Positions 1 through 8,544 of a stretch of DNA of 64,000 nucleotides are shown piece after piece. Source of the stretch: Culturomica sp. (GTDB lineage Bacteria; Bacteroidota; Bacteroidia; Bacteroidales; Marinifilaceae); contig JAISVB010000047.1 in NCBI GenBank assembly GCA_031271755.1, forward strand, positions 16,009 through 80,008. The letters are read 5' to 3'. The number at the start of each line of letters is the position of its first letter. The stretch's first letter is position 1. The notes beneath the pieces are model-generated. The model did not search any database. It was given only the letters and a program-made list of their open reading frames with translations, and was not told the origin of the DNA. The position numbers and the translations under genes were made by a program.

Positions 1-962
1 GGGAGATCCCCTGGGAATACCTCACCATCCGGCAGGCGGCTGCGGACCAGCACGCCGTCATCCAAGCCCTCAAAGCGCAGCTCTACCCGGCCAACAAATG
101 GATCACGACCGGTACCGGACAAGGGGGGCAGTCCGCTATTTTCCACCGCTATTTTTACCCGGAAGATGCGCACGTAACCGTTCCGTATGTGGCGCCCCTG
201 AATCTGGATCGTACGGATCCGCGGATCAGGAAATTTTTAGACAGGATCGGCTCCACCAAGATCTCCGTTGCGGCAGTGGTGTTCGGCGCAGAGGTGGCGT
301 GGGCCTGTAAATGGAGCGTCCACGACTTCCAGATGCTCTGTTTCGAACAGTTGGACAGGTTGCTGCCGCTCATCGCAGAGATCGTACAAGAACAGGGATA
401 CACCTTTGAAACCGTGGGGGGCCTGAAACGCGCCGTACAACTGATCATCCTGGAAAACCGATTCTCCTTCTGGCGGTGGGGGCATCCCTGCGGCAGCATC
501 CCCGATCCGGAAGACGATCCGGAGTTGATCGCCGATCACCTGCTTCAGGTTTCCGATCCGTCGTTTTTTGACGACAAACACCTGGCGGAACGGCAGCCCT
601 TCTTTTACACAGCCTTTACGGAAACCGGCCTGTACGATTACAACGTCAAACCGTTCCGGAAGTTCCTGCCGGACAAAGAGAACATTACCTTCGCTTTTGC
701 CCTGCCGCCCGGAGCGGAGCGGAAACCTTTCAACAAAACACAGATGGAAGAGATCAATCGCTGGTTGCAAACCGATGCGGAGAAGATGCTTTTCATCTAC
801 GGCGGCCTGGATCCCTGGACGGCTACCGCTGTCGATCTGAAACAGAACGGCAAATGCCAAAAATACCTGCAGGGAGGCGCGCACCACGGTTGCCGGATCG
901 CGACCTTCGAAGGGCCTTCCAAAATGGGGATATTGGAAACTTTGAAGGAGTGGTTGCAATGA
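1..962 (+). CDS. S28/S37-like secreted serine peptidase, 5' end outside window, nucleophile apparently missing
   Basis: The reading frame is open from base 3 to the stop at 960-962, so only the C-terminal ~319 residues are seen. The sequence resembles the prolyl/tripeptidyl aminopeptidase-like family usually annotated S28 (PF05576-like) in Bacteroidales: WEYLTIRQAAADQHAV, HRYFYPEDAHVTVPYVAPLN, and a C-terminal YGGLDPW and GGAHHG that would carry the catalytic Asp and His. In relatives the nucleophile lies in a G-x-S-K-G-G elbow. Here the same place (bases 111-128) reads G-T-G-Q-G-G, with Gly (codon 117-119) where Ser is expected. The gene is either an inactive homologue or uses another residue. 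It ends exactly where the minus-strand waaA gene ends, with no intergenic terminator. Family assignment is fairly sure; activity is doubtful. Confidence 0.75.
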   Translation, partial: EIPWEYLTIRQAAADQHAVIQALKAQLYPANKWITTGTGQGGQSAIFHRYFYPEDAHVTVPYVAPLNLDRTDPRIRKFLDRIGSTKISVAAVVFGAEVAWACKWSVHDFQMLCFEQLDRLLPLIAEIVQEQGYTFETVGGLKRAVQLIILENRFSFWRWGHPCGSIPDPEDDPELIADHLLQVSDPSFFDDKHLAERQPFFYTAFTETGLYDYNVKPFRKFLPDKENITFAFALPPGAERKPFNKTQMEEINRWLQTDAEKMLFIYGGLDPWTATAVDLKQNGKCQKYLQGGAHHGCRIATFEGPSKMGILETLKEWLQ

Positions 963-2192
963 TCAGTCGTGCCGGGCAAGTGCGCGTACAATCACGGCAG
1001 TAGCGCCCAATTGGCTGTTTACGTACTCGCCGGCTCTCCTTCCTGCCGCTTCCCGGATCGGGTCGGAAGCCGTCAGGGTGTCTAACAACTCTTTTAACTC
1101 ACCGGCTGTCCGGATGGAAAAAGCCCCGCCGCGCTCCTTCAACTCAACCGCCTCCCGGAACTTCCCGAACTTGGGGCCGAACAACACGGGAATGCCGTAC
1201 ACGGCTGCTTCCGGCGTATTGTGTATCCCGGCTCCGAATCCCCCTCCGATGTAAGCGATCTTCCCATACCGGTACACGGACGAGAGCAACCCGATGCAGT
1301 CGATGATCAATACGTCGGCGTTTTCCCCTGCTATATACCGACTGAACCGGACTGCCGGTTTCCGGCATTTGTCCAGGATGGAACGGAGACGGGATTCGTG
1401 GATCTCGTGCGGGGCGATGATCAGTTTATATGGGCCGGAATAGTCGTTCATATAAGCTAAAAGCAGCTCCTCGTCCGGCCCCCAAGTGCTTCCGCAGACT
1501 AAGGCGGGCGCCCCGTTCAGGAATTGTTCGACCTGCTCTATCCGCAACGCGTCGGCGGCGATCTGTTTGACCCGGTCAAAGCGCGTATCGCCCGTCTGCT
1601 CCGCCTGCTGCACGCCGATGGAGGCCAGCAGCCGCACGGATCCGCTGTCCTGTACGAACAGGCGGGTAAAGTATCCCAGCATGCGGCGGTGCAGGCCGCC
1701 CCAGCTTTTGAAAAAGGGCTGTTCCTTCCGGAAAATAGCCGAGATCAGGTAGGTGGGGATGCAGCGGCGATGCAGTTCATTCAGGTAGTTGTACCAAAAT
1801 TCGTATTTGATGAACACCGCCGCAGCGGGCTGTAAAGTTTGGACAAAGAACCGGGCGTTGGAAGGGGTATCGGCCGGCAGGTACAGGATGTAGTCGGCCC
1901 CGCTGTAGTTTTTCCGGACTTCGTAGCCGGAGGGCGAAAAAAACGTGAGCAGGATCCGCGTTTCCGGCTCCTGCCGTTTCAGCGCTTCCATCACCGGCCG
2001 CCCCTGCTCAAATTCACCTAAGGAAGCTGCGTGAAACCACACCAACCGCCCTTTTTCCGCCGCAATCTCCCGGATTTTTCCCCGCACCCCTTTCCGGCCT
2101 CTCACCCAAAGCCTCGCTTTGGCGTGGAAAGGTGCAGCCAGCCGGATCCCCGCCGTATAAGCGGCAATCCCCAGATCATACATCACTGCCAT
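963..2192 (-). CDS. waaA: 3-deoxy-D-manno-octulosonic acid (Kdo) transferase
   Basis: Glycosyltransferase family 30 enzyme of 409 residues. It moves Kdo from CMP-Kdo to the lipid A precursor at the cytoplasmic face of the inner membrane. The N-terminus has one hydrophobic anchor segment and then the family motif HAASLGEFEQGRPV, whose Glu (GEFEQG) is the expected catalytic base. The C-terminal half has the GT-B nucleotide-sugar region (YIGGGFGAGIHNTPEAAVYG). The frame opens at 2222, but I chose the ATG at 2192: an AAAGG-like ribosome site lies 5 bases upstream and homologues start near this point (a second ATG at 2183 is possible). A TATATTTG element at 2209-2216 implies a very short leader. 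The gene stands alone and is convergent with the peptidase gene. Confidence 0.9.
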   Translation of the reverse strand: MAVMYDLGIAAYTAGIRLAAPFHAKARLWVRGRKGVRGKIREIAAEKGRLVWFHAASLGEFEQGRPVMEALKRQEPETRILLTFFSPSGYEVRKNYSGADYILYLPADTPSNARFFVQTLQPAAAVFIKYEFWYNYLNELHRRCIPTYLISAIFRKEQPFFKSWGGLHRRMLGYFTRLFVQDSGSVRLLASIGVQQAEQTGDTRFDRVKQIAADALRIEQVEQFLNGAPALVCGSTWGPDEELLLAYMNDYSGPYKLIIAPHEIHESRLRSILDKCRKPAVRFSRYIAGENADVLIIDCIGLLSSVYRYGKIAYIGGGFGAGIHNTPEAAVYGIPVLFGPKFGKFREAVELKERGGAFSIRTAGELKELLDTLTASDPIREAAGRRAGEYVNSQLGATAVIVRALARHD

Positions 2193-2208
2193 GTAAACCT
2201 TTTTGGTG

Positions 2209-2216
2209 CAAATATA
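2209..2216 (-). promoter_or_regulatory. Predicted -7 promoter element of waaA
   Basis: On the minus strand this reads TATATTTG, a perfect match to the Bacteroidota -7 consensus TAnnTTTG, 17-24 bases before the chosen waaA start. I see no convincing TTTG -33 box at the usual distance. Confidence 0.5.
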
Positions 2217-2299
2217 GCGCAAACCGAGTGCAATTGTGAAAGCTTGCTTTCAAAAATTGCCGGGGTGCGGCCTATATTCTGTAAATATAGCGCAAACCG
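2210..2299. repeat. Pair of 17-bp direct repeats upstream of waaA
   Basis: The sequence AAATATAGCGCAAACCG occurs at 2210-2226 and again at 2283-2299, 73 bases apart. The first copy carries the waaA -7 element. The second copy has TATATTTA on the minus strand and may be a weaker duplicate promoter or a repeated operator. Confidence 0.6.
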
Positions 2300-2373
2300 G
2301 GAGATAAACGCATATTGTCCGCCTTTTCCCAGTTTTTTTCAGATCAAAAATACACGAAAAGGAAATCTTTTAC

Positions 2374-2381
2374 TATATTTG
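2374..2381 (+). promoter_or_regulatory. Predicted -7 promoter element of metK
   Basis: TATATTTG matches the Bacteroidota -7 consensus exactly. Transcription would start just before the riboswitch at 2391, so the whole metK leader is made from this promoter. Confidence 0.6.
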
Positions 2382-2390
2382 CGGCGTTAA

Positions 2391-2442
2391 ATGTGGAAAG
2401 ATTTGGCTGATTGCAACCACAGAAAAAAATTGCTAAAACGCA
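2391..2442 (+). promoter_or_regulatory. SAM-II-type (SAM-alpha) riboswitch in the metK leader
   Basis: Stem P1 is TGTGG (2392-2396) paired with CCACA (2417-2421). Its loop contains GATTTG and ends in ATTGCAA. The 3' segment after P1 is A-rich and contains GCTAAAAC (2432-2439). Order, spacing and the conserved blocks GATTT, TTGCAA and GCTAAAA follow the small SAM-II aptamer known upstream of methionine and SAM genes in Alphaproteobacteria and some Bacteroidota. Its position directly before SAM synthetase fits feedback by the product. The aptamer ends about 100 bases before the metK ATG, so the expression platform must lie further down. I cannot assign every base pair of the pseudoknot P2 by eye. 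Confidence 0.8.
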
Positions 2443-2499
2443 TGCTTCTGAAAAACAACCATCCAGTATTTCCCTGAGTATTAATTTGTGATTCTGATA

Positions 2500-2515
2500 C
2501 CAAGCCTGCGCTTGG
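2500..2515 (+). promoter_or_regulatory. Small hairpin between riboswitch and metK
   Basis: CCAAGC-CTGC-GCTTGG is a perfect 6-bp stem with a 4-base loop, 26 bases before the metK start. It has no U-tract, so it is not an ordinary terminator. It could be part of the riboswitch expression platform. Confidence 0.35.
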
Positions 2516-2541
2516 GGTTGAATCTGAAATCTAAATTAAAA

Positions 2542-3825
2542 ATGGGATATTTATTTACTTCCGAATCCGTGTCCGAGGGGCATCCGGACAAAGTGGCAGA
2601 CCAGATCTCCGATGCCGTTTTAGACAAAATCCTCGCTTTTGACCCCGAAGCAAAGGTCGCTTGCGAAACCCTGGTCACGACCGGACAAACGGTCATTGCC
2701 GGGGAGATCAAAACAAAAACCTACGTCGACATTCCGATGGTGGCCCGCGACGTGATCAACGAGATCGGGTACACCAAAAGTGAGTACATGTTCGACGGCA
2801 GCAGTTGCGGCGTACTGCTGGCGGTACACGAACAGTCGCCCGACATCAACCGCGGAGTGGTGCGGGAAGACCCGATGGAGCAGGGCGCCGGCGACCAGGG
2901 AATGATGTTCGGGTACGCCTGCAACGAAACGGACAATTACATGCCGCTTCCCCTGGAACTGTCGCACCTGTTGCTGTACGAACTGGCCCAACTGCGCAAA
3001 GAGGGGCAGTTGATGAAGTACCTCCGTCCCGACTCCAAGTCGCAGGTAACGGTGGAATACGGAGAGAACGGAAAACCGCAGCGGATCCATACCATTGTGG
3101 TATCGACCCAGCACGACGATTTTATCCTGCCGGTGAATACATCCCCGGAGGCTCAGTTGAAAGCGGACGAGGCGATGGTGGAGTGGATCCGGAAAGACAT
3201 TACCGACATCCTGCTTCCGCGGGTGAAAGCCAAATTGCCCCAACGGGTACAGGCCCTGTTCGACAAAAACCTGATCCTGTACGTGAATCCGACGGGAAAA
3301 TTCGTCATCGGCGGGCCGCACGGAGATACCGGGCTGACCGGCCGCAAGATCATTGTGGATACCTATGGCGGGAAGGGTGCACACGGCGGCGGAGCCTTTT
3401 CCGGGAAAGACCCTTCCAAAGTAGACCGCTCGGCTGCTTACGCCGCCCGCCACATTGCTAAAAATATGGTGGCCGCCGGGATCGCAGAGGAGATGTTGAT
3501 CCAGATCTCGTACGCCATCGGTGTAGCCTGTCCGGTGGGTATTTTTGTAAATACCTACGGCACGGCGAAAGAAGGCGTTACCGACGCGCAGATCGCAGAG
3601 AAGATCTCCGAACTGTTCGACCTCCGGCCCAAAGCCATCGAAGAGCGCCTGAAATTGCGCAATCCCATTTATCAAGAGACAGCCAGCTACGGACACATGG
3701 GACGTACCCCCCGCGTCGTCAAAAAAGTATTCACCTCCAACTACTGGAATACGGTGGAAAAAGAGGTAGAACTGTTCACCTGGGAAAAATTGGATTACGT
3801 GGACACCATCAAAAAGGCTTTTTAA
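2542..3825 (+). CDS. metK: S-adenosylmethionine synthetase
   Basis: A 427-residue enzyme that makes SAM from methionine and ATP in the cytoplasm. Family motifs are clear: [11 protein letters not shown] at the N-terminus, [12 protein letters not shown] in the middle, then [20 protein letters not shown] and [19 protein letters not shown] for ATP, metal and phosphate binding. Length is normal for Bacteroidota. The open frame extends upstream to 2488, but the extra residues are unlike MetK, and the ATG at 2542 gives the expected MGYLFTSES start. The gene is monocistronic, with a SAM-II-like riboswitch upstream and a strong terminator at 3842-3873, so feedback by SAM is likely. Confidence 0.97.
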   Translation: MGYLFTSESVSEGHPDKVADQISDAVLDKILAFDPEAKVACETLVTTGQTVIAGEIKTKTYVDIPMVARDVINEIGYTKSEYMFDGSSCGVLLAVHEQSPDINRGVVREDPMEQGAGDQGMMFGYACNETDNYMPLPLELSHLLLYELAQLRKEGQLMKYLRPDSKSQVTVEYGENGKPQRIHTIVVSTQHDDFILPVNTSPEAQLKADEAMVEWIRKDITDILLPRVKAKLPQRVQALFDKNLILYVNPTGKFVIGGPHGDTGLTGRKIIVDTYGGKGAHGGGAFSGKDPSKVDRSAAYAARHIAKNMVAAGIAEEMLIQISYAIGVACPVGIFVNTYGTAKEGVTDAQIAEKISELFDLRPKAIEERLKLRNPIYQETASYGHMGRTPRVVKKVFTSNYWNTVEKEVELFTWEKLDYVDTIKKAF

Positions 3826-3841
3826 CAAGACTTTGAACCAT

Positions 3842-3873
3842 AAAAAAGAGTTGCCTCCGAGCAACTCTTTTTT
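3842..3873. terminator. Bidirectional rho-independent terminator after metK
   Basis: A 13-bp perfect inverted repeat (arms 3842-3854 and 3861-3873, loop CTCCGA). Each arm ends in an A/T run, so it can stop metK and also the convergent metallopeptidase gene. Confidence 0.9.
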
Positions 3874-3898
3874 ATACCTTTCAGAAAGGCCGGCCTTC

Positions 3899-4576
3899 TT
3901 AATTCCTTCTCCCCATATAGATCATGATGTAATACAACAAGGTCGCCAAAGAGGAGAGCGCTGCGATCACATATGTGTAAGCAGCCCATTTCAAAGCGTC
4001 CTGCGCATACCCCTGGGTTTGGGAAGTAGTGATCCCGCTGGTGCGGAGCCATGTCAGCGCCCGGTGGCTGGCGTCGATCTCCACCGGCAGCGTGATAAAG
4101 CTGAAAAGCGTGGTGGTGGCGAACAGGATGATCCCTGCCAGCAACAACTGGGGGAATGTGTTCACGAGCAGGATCCCTGCCAGCAAAAGCCACTGTACCC
4201 ATTGCGAAGCGAAACTGACAACCGGCACCAAAGCCGAGCGCATCTCCAGCATACTGTACGCTTTGGCATGTTGCACGGCATGGCCGCATTCGTGTGCGGC
4301 GACGGCGGCTGCAGCAATGCTGTTCCCGTTGTACACCTCTCTGCTCAGGTTGATGGTGCGGTCTTTGGGGTTGTAGTGGTCGGTCAGGCGTCCTTCCACA
4401 CTGCCGATCCGCACCCCGGTGATCCCATTGTCCCGCAACATCTTTTCGACCACCTCCCGCCCGGTCAGCCCGTCGGCGGTCGGTATCTTCGAATATTTTT
4501 CAAATTTACTTTTCAACTGGTAGTTGATTAACCAACCCAGAAGCATGAATGCGATAAAAATAACCCAGATCATCAT
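3899..4576 (-). CDS. YugP-type membrane zinc metallopeptidase
   Basis: About 225 residues, PF04298-like neutral zinc metallopeptidase. It has an N-terminal membrane helix (residues ~2-20), a soluble part with the zinc motif HECGH (95-99, inside AAVAAHECGHAVQHA), and two more hydrophobic stretches towards the C-terminus (~120-165 and ~195-220). The substrate is not known; relatives are thought to act on membrane proteins. The frame opens at 4624, but the upstream residues are charged and unlike the family; the ATG pair at 4576/4573 puts the membrane helix at the very N-terminus as in homologues. The gene is divergent from the EF-G2 gene and shares the metK terminator. Confidence 0.85.
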   Translation of the reverse strand: MMIWVIFIAFMLLGWLINYQLKSKFEKYSKIPTADGLTGREVVEKMLRDNGITGVRIGSVEGRLTDHYNPKDRTINLSREVYNGNSIAAAAVAAHECGHAVQHAKAYSMLEMRSALVPVVSFASQWVQWLLLAGILLVNTFPQLLLAGIILFATTTLFSFITLPVEIDASHRALTWLRTSGITTSQTQGYAQDALKWAAYTYVIAALSSLATLLYYIMIYMGRRN

Positions 4577-4780
4577 GGTTTGTTGTAATTTATGTGTTTT
4601 ATTTTTCCGGCATATAAAATGCAAAAATCATGCCGATCGGCAAAATTAACAAAAACTGCCAAGAGTGAAACGAATGGAATGTGAAAGGTGTTGTTGTTTT
4701 TTCCAAATATTGTGATTATTTTGGGGACGCTTTTCAAAGTTTGAAAAGTGGTGTAGAATCATTAAAAAATTATTACAACC

Positions 4781-6937
4781 ATGAAAACCTATAGTCCGAA
4801 CGAGATCAAAAACATCGCTCTCGTAGGCAGTGCAGGTTCCGGAAAAACCACACTGGCCGAAGCGATGATGTACGAGGGCGGGGTCATCCCGCGCAGAGGT
4901 AGCGTATCTGCTAAGAATACCTCCTCCGATTACCGGCCCGTTGAACAGGAGTACGGCTCTTCCGTCTTCCCGGCAGTATTGTACGCCGAGTGGAAAGAGC
5001 AGAAACTGAACTTTATCGATACTCCGGGGGCCGATGATTTTGTGGGAGGCGTTATCTCTGCGCTGGAAGTAGCCGATTCCGCCGTTATGGTCGTGAACGC
5101 CGTAAAAGGGGTGGAAGTGGGAACCGAGATCACCGCCCGGAATGTAAAGAAAAAAAACAAGCCGATGATATTGATCGTGAACCAGTTGGATCACGAAAAA
5201 GCCAACTTTGAACAGACGGTGGAGCAGATCAAAGCTTCGTTCGGGGCGAAAGCGGTGCAGATTCAGTATCCGGTAAATCCGGGCACGGGTTTCAACCGGG
5301 TGGTGGATGTATTGAAAATGGAGATGTACCAGTGGAAACCGGAAGGCGGAAAACCGGACGTATTGCCGATCCCCGCCGAAGAACAGGAAAAAGCCAACGA
5401 ACTGCACAACGCCCTGATAGAAGCCGCCGCCGAGAACGACGAAAAATTGATGGAGCTCTACTTTGAAAAAGGCAGCCTGACGGAAGACGAAATGCGCGTG
5501 GGGATCCGGGCCGGCCTCATCAAGCGGGACATGTTCCCGGTATTCTGCGTCTCGGCGGAGAAAGACATGTGCGTGCGCCGTTTCATGGAGTTTCTGGTCA
5601 ACGTGGCGCCCAGTGCGGCGTCCATGCCGGGGCGTGTAACCATAGACGGGGAGCTGGTTCCGTACAACGAAAAAGGCCCGCTTTCCATTTTTGTTTTTGC
5701 GACGACGATCGAGCCGCATCTGGGAGAGATCAGTTATTTCAAGATCATGTCCGGCACCCTGAAAGAGGGAGACGACCTGAACAATATGACCAACGGGACC
5801 AAAGAGCGCTTTTCGCAGCTCTTCGCCGTAGCCGGTAAAAACCGCACCAAAATTACGGAGATGCGGGCCGGGGATATCGGTGCAACGGTAAAACTGAAAA
5901 ACACCAAAAACGGGGATACCCTGAACGAAAAAGATTGCGAATACAAATTCCCCGGCTTCAAATACCCGGAACCGCGTTACCGGACAGCCGTAAAAGCCGC
6001 CAATAAAAACGACGACGAAAAGGTAACGGAGGTGCTCTACCGGATGCACGAAGAGGATCCCTCCCTGCTGGTGGAATACTCCAAAGAGTTGAAACAGTTG
6101 CTCGTATCGGGACAGGGAGAATTCCACCTGAATACGATGAAGTGGCGCATGGGACACAACGACAAATTGGAGATCGAATTCGTAGCGCCGAAAATCCCGT
6201 ACCGGGAAACCATCACCCAATACTCCCAGGCCGACTACCGCCACAAAAAACAGTCCGGAGGCGCCGGGCAATTCGGGGAAGTGCACATGGTCATCGAACC
6301 GTACGAAGAGGGAATGCCGGATCCGACCACTTACAAGATCGGAGGCGTAGACACCAAGATCAGCGTAAAAGGAAAAGAGGAGCACCACTTGCCCTGGGGC
6401 GGGAAATTGCTGTTTTACAACTGCATCGTGGGTGGCGTCATCGAAGCCCGCTTTATGCCCGCCATCCTGAAAGGGATCATGGAAAAAATGGAAGAGGGGC
6501 CGCTGACGGGCTCTTACGCCCGGGACATCCGGGTGTGTGTGTACGACGGGAAAATGCACCAGGTGGACTCCAACGAAATTTCGTTCCGTTTGGCCGGACG
6601 GCATGCTTTCAGTGAAGCGTTCAAAAAAGCCAACCCGAAGGTGTTGGAGCCGATCTACGATGTAGAGGTGCTGGTGCCGGAAGAGGACATGGGGGATGTA
6701 ATGGGCGACCTGCAAACCCGCCGCGCCATGATCATGGGCATGGACACCGACAGCGGTTTCCAGAAGATCATGGCCAAAGTACCCCTGAAAGAGATGCAGC
6801 GCTACTCCACTGCTTTGAGCTCCATTACCGGCGGCCGCGCCACCTTCTCCATGAAGTTCTCCGGTTACGAAAAGGTGCCGGCGGAGATTCAGGACGAGTT
6901 GTTGAAGAGCTACAAAGAGTCGGACGACGACGAATAA
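4781..6937 (+). CDS. fusA2: Elongation factor G paralogue (EF-G2 type) with altered GTPase motifs
   Basis: A 718-residue translational GTPase-fold protein with all EF-G domains (G domain ~1-290, II, III, IV ~480-605, V to the end). It is not the housekeeping EF-G. The P-loop reads GSAGSGKTT (16-24). The switch I block RGITI is replaced by YGSSV (58-62). Switch II reads DTPGADDF (80-87), with Ala84 at the position of the catalytic His of EF-G. The base-recognition motif is NQLD (134-137) rather than NKxD. Bacteroides thetaiotaomicron has a paralogue, EF-G2, reported to support translation without GTP hydrolysis and to matter for gut colonisation; this gene looks like its orthologue, which is inference. 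The start is the ATG at 4781. rsmE follows after 6 bases, so the two may be co-transcribed. Confidence 0.9.
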   Translation: MKTYSPNEIKNIALVGSAGSGKTTLAEAMMYEGGVIPRRGSVSAKNTSSDYRPVEQEYGSSVFPAVLYAEWKEQKLNFIDTPGADDFVGGVISALEVADSAVMVVNAVKGVEVGTEITARNVKKKNKPMILIVNQLDHEKANFEQTVEQIKASFGAKAVQIQYPVNPGTGFNRVVDVLKMEMYQWKPEGGKPDVLPIPAEEQEKANELHNALIEAAAENDEKLMELYFEKGSLTEDEMRVGIRAGLIKRDMFPVFCVSAEKDMCVRRFMEFLVNVAPSAASMPGRVTIDGELVPYNEKGPLSIFVFATTIEPHLGEISYFKIMSGTLKEGDDLNNMTNGTKERFSQLFAVAGKNRTKITEMRAGDIGATVKLKNTKNGDTLNEKDCEYKFPGFKYPEPRYRTAVKAANKNDDEKVTEVLYRMHEEDPSLLVEYSKELKQLLVSGQGEFHLNTMKWRMGHNDKLEIEFVAPKIPYRETITQYSQADYRHKKQSGGAGQFGEVHMVIEPYEEGMPDPTTYKIGGVDTKISVKGKEEHHLPWGGKLLFYNCIVGGVIEARFMPAILKGIMEKMEEGPLTGSYARDIRVCVYDGKMHQVDSNEISFRLAGRHAFSEAFKKANPKVLEPIYDVEVLVPEEDMGDVMGDLQTRRAMIMGMDTDSGFQKIMAKVPLKEMQRYSTALSSITGGRATFSMKFSGYEKVPAEIQDELLKSYKESDDDE

Positions 6938-6943
6938 TTACCG

Positions 6944-7648
6944 ATGCACCTCTTTTACACACCGGATATCGAAGGCGATGTCTACACCTTGTCCGCGGAC
7001 GAGTCGAAACATTGTGTCCGGGTGTTGCGGTTGACGGAAGGAGCGGAAGTGGTGTTGGTGGACGGCGCGGGGGGATGGTACCGCTGCGCCGTCGACCGGG
7101 CCGATGCAAGAGGGTGTACCGTGCAGGTGCTGGAGAAACAGGCCGGATACGGGAAACGTCCCTTCCGGCTGCACCTGGCGGTGGCTCCGACCAAAAACAT
7201 CGACCGGACGGAGTGGATGCTGGAAAAGTGTACCGAGATCGGAACAGATGCGTTCACCCTGCTCCGCACGGCCCGTTCGGAACGGAAAACGGTCAACGAC
7301 GAACGTTTGGAAAAGGTGATCGTTTCGGCGATGAAACAATCCCTGAAAACGTACAAACCGGAATGGAACGGAATGACGGATTTCCGGCAGGTCGTCCGGC
7401 AGGGTTCCGAACCCCGGAAATTCATCGCCCATTGCCATGAAGGTGAAAAAGCCCGGTTGGAAGAGGTATATGCTCCGGGAGAGGATGCGCTGATCCTGAT
7501 CGGGCCGGAAGGGGATTTTTCCCCGGAAGAGGTAGCATGGGCGACAGCCGCCGGTTTTGTCCCCATCACGCTGGGAGAAAGCCGCTTGCGTACAGAAACG
7601 GCAGGCATTGTAGCTTGTCACAGTATCCATTTTATAAACAAACAGTAG
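6944..7648 (+). CDS. rsmE: 16S rRNA m3U1498 methyltransferase
   Basis: A 234-residue SPOUT-class methyltransferase that methylates N3 of U1498 in 16S rRNA using SAM. The N-terminal PUA-like part begins MHLFYTPD. The C-terminal knot that binds SAM is clear: LIGPEGDFSPEEV followed by LGESRLRTETAG. Length is normal. It starts 6 bases after the EF-G2 gene and is followed after 5 bases by the DUF4159 gene, so the three probably form one transcript that joins two ribosome-related functions. Confidence 0.93.
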   Translation: MHLFYTPDIEGDVYTLSADESKHCVRVLRLTEGAEVVLVDGAGGWYRCAVDRADARGCTVQVLEKQAGYGKRPFRLHLAVAPTKNIDRTEWMLEKCTEIGTDAFTLLRTARSERKTVNDERLEKVIVSAMKQSLKTYKPEWNGMTDFRQVVRQGSEPRKFIAHCHEGEKARLEEVYAPGEDALILIGPEGDFSPEEVAWATAAGFVPITLGESRLRTETAGIVACHSIHFINKQ

Positions 7649-7653
7649 CTGAC

Positions 7654-8322
7654 ATGGAGAATCTGCTCCGGATTGCATTGATCATTGCATTGTTCCTCTT
7701 TCTGCCCCGCTGGATCTGGGGACAGGAAGCCAAAACCAGGATCGGATTGTTGAAATACAAAGGGGGCGGGGACTGGTACGCCAATCCCACGGCGCTTTCC
7801 AACCTGATCCGTTTCTGCAACGAGAACCTGAAAACCGACCTGGCCCCGGAGCCGGCTACCGTAGAACCGGGAAGCCGGGAGATCTTCAACTACCCGTACC
7901 TGCACATGACCGGGCACGGAAATGTCGTATTCACTCCGGTCGAAGTCAAAAACCTCCGGGATTACCTGCTGGCCGGCGGTTTTTTGCACGCCGATGACAA
8001 CTACGGATTGGACCAGCCTTTCCGGCGGGAGCTGAAAAAGGTCTTCCCGGAGGACGAATTGACGGAACTGCCCTGGGATCACCCCATTTTCAGCCAGAAA
8101 TACACCTTTTCCAAAGGATTGCCCAAGATACACGAGCACGACAACAAACGGCCGCAAGCCTTCGGTATCGTGAAAGAGGGGCGTTTGGTGGTACTTTTTA
8201 CTTACGAAACAGACCTCGGCGACGGCTGGGAGGATCCGGAAGTACACAACGATCCGGGATCCAAACACTTGGAAGCCCTGCAAATGGGCGCCAACATCCT
8301 CTCCTACATTTTCCGGAACTGA
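7654..8322 (+). CDS. Exported DUF4159-domain protein
   Basis: A 222-residue protein with a signal peptide (hydrophobic residues ~5-20, likely cleavage near WIWGQ) followed by a DUF4159 domain: GGGDWYANPTALSNLI at its start, then YLHMTGHGNV, LLAGGFLHADDNYG and LPWDHPIF. The fold is probably related to class I glutamine-amidotransferase-like sandwiches, but no catalytic function is established for the family. The start at 7654 was chosen because it gives a signal peptide and lies 5 bases after rsmE; a longer open frame upstream overlaps rsmE and is not credible. Likely periplasmic and cotranscribed with rsmE. Confidence 0.85.
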   Translation: MENLLRIALIIALFLFLPRWIWGQEAKTRIGLLKYKGGGDWYANPTALSNLIRFCNENLKTDLAPEPATVEPGSREIFNYPYLHMTGHGNVVFTPVEVKNLRDYLLAGGFLHADDNYGLDQPFRRELKKVFPEDELTELPWDHPIFSQKYTFSKGLPKIHEHDNKRPQAFGIVKEGRLVVLFTYETDLGDGWEDPEVHNDPGSKHLEALQMGANILSYIFRN

Positions 8323-8401
8323 TTTCGTCCGGTTGTTCTGCAAAAAAGCACGATTCATTTTTGCATAATCTCCGTGCCTGTTGTGCAATATAGATTCCAT
8401 C

Positions 8402-8417
8402 ACACTTCCTGAAGTGT
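8402..8417. promoter_or_regulatory. Operator-like inverted repeat upstream of clpB
   Basis: ACACTTC-CT-GAAGTGT has 7-bp arms with a 2-base centre and no U-tract, 128 bases before clpB. The very short centre suits a protein-binding site better than an RNA hairpin. It does not match the CIRCE operator. Confidence 0.4.
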
Positions 8418-8544
8418 CGTTTTGTCGCAGGACAGAGGCGATTTTGCGCCAATTTGTCGTAAAATCTGTAAAAATTTCCTTGAAACTTTTTACAGGAGCG
8501 ATCGGTATACCCTTTGTATTTTACCGGATCAGAAAGGAGATTGT

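Noticed and set aside
4646..6715. 689-codon open frame antisense to the EF-G2 gene
   Set aside because: No recognisable domain and low-complexity His/Phe/Val-rich translation. It mirrors the codon pattern of the GC-rich sense gene.
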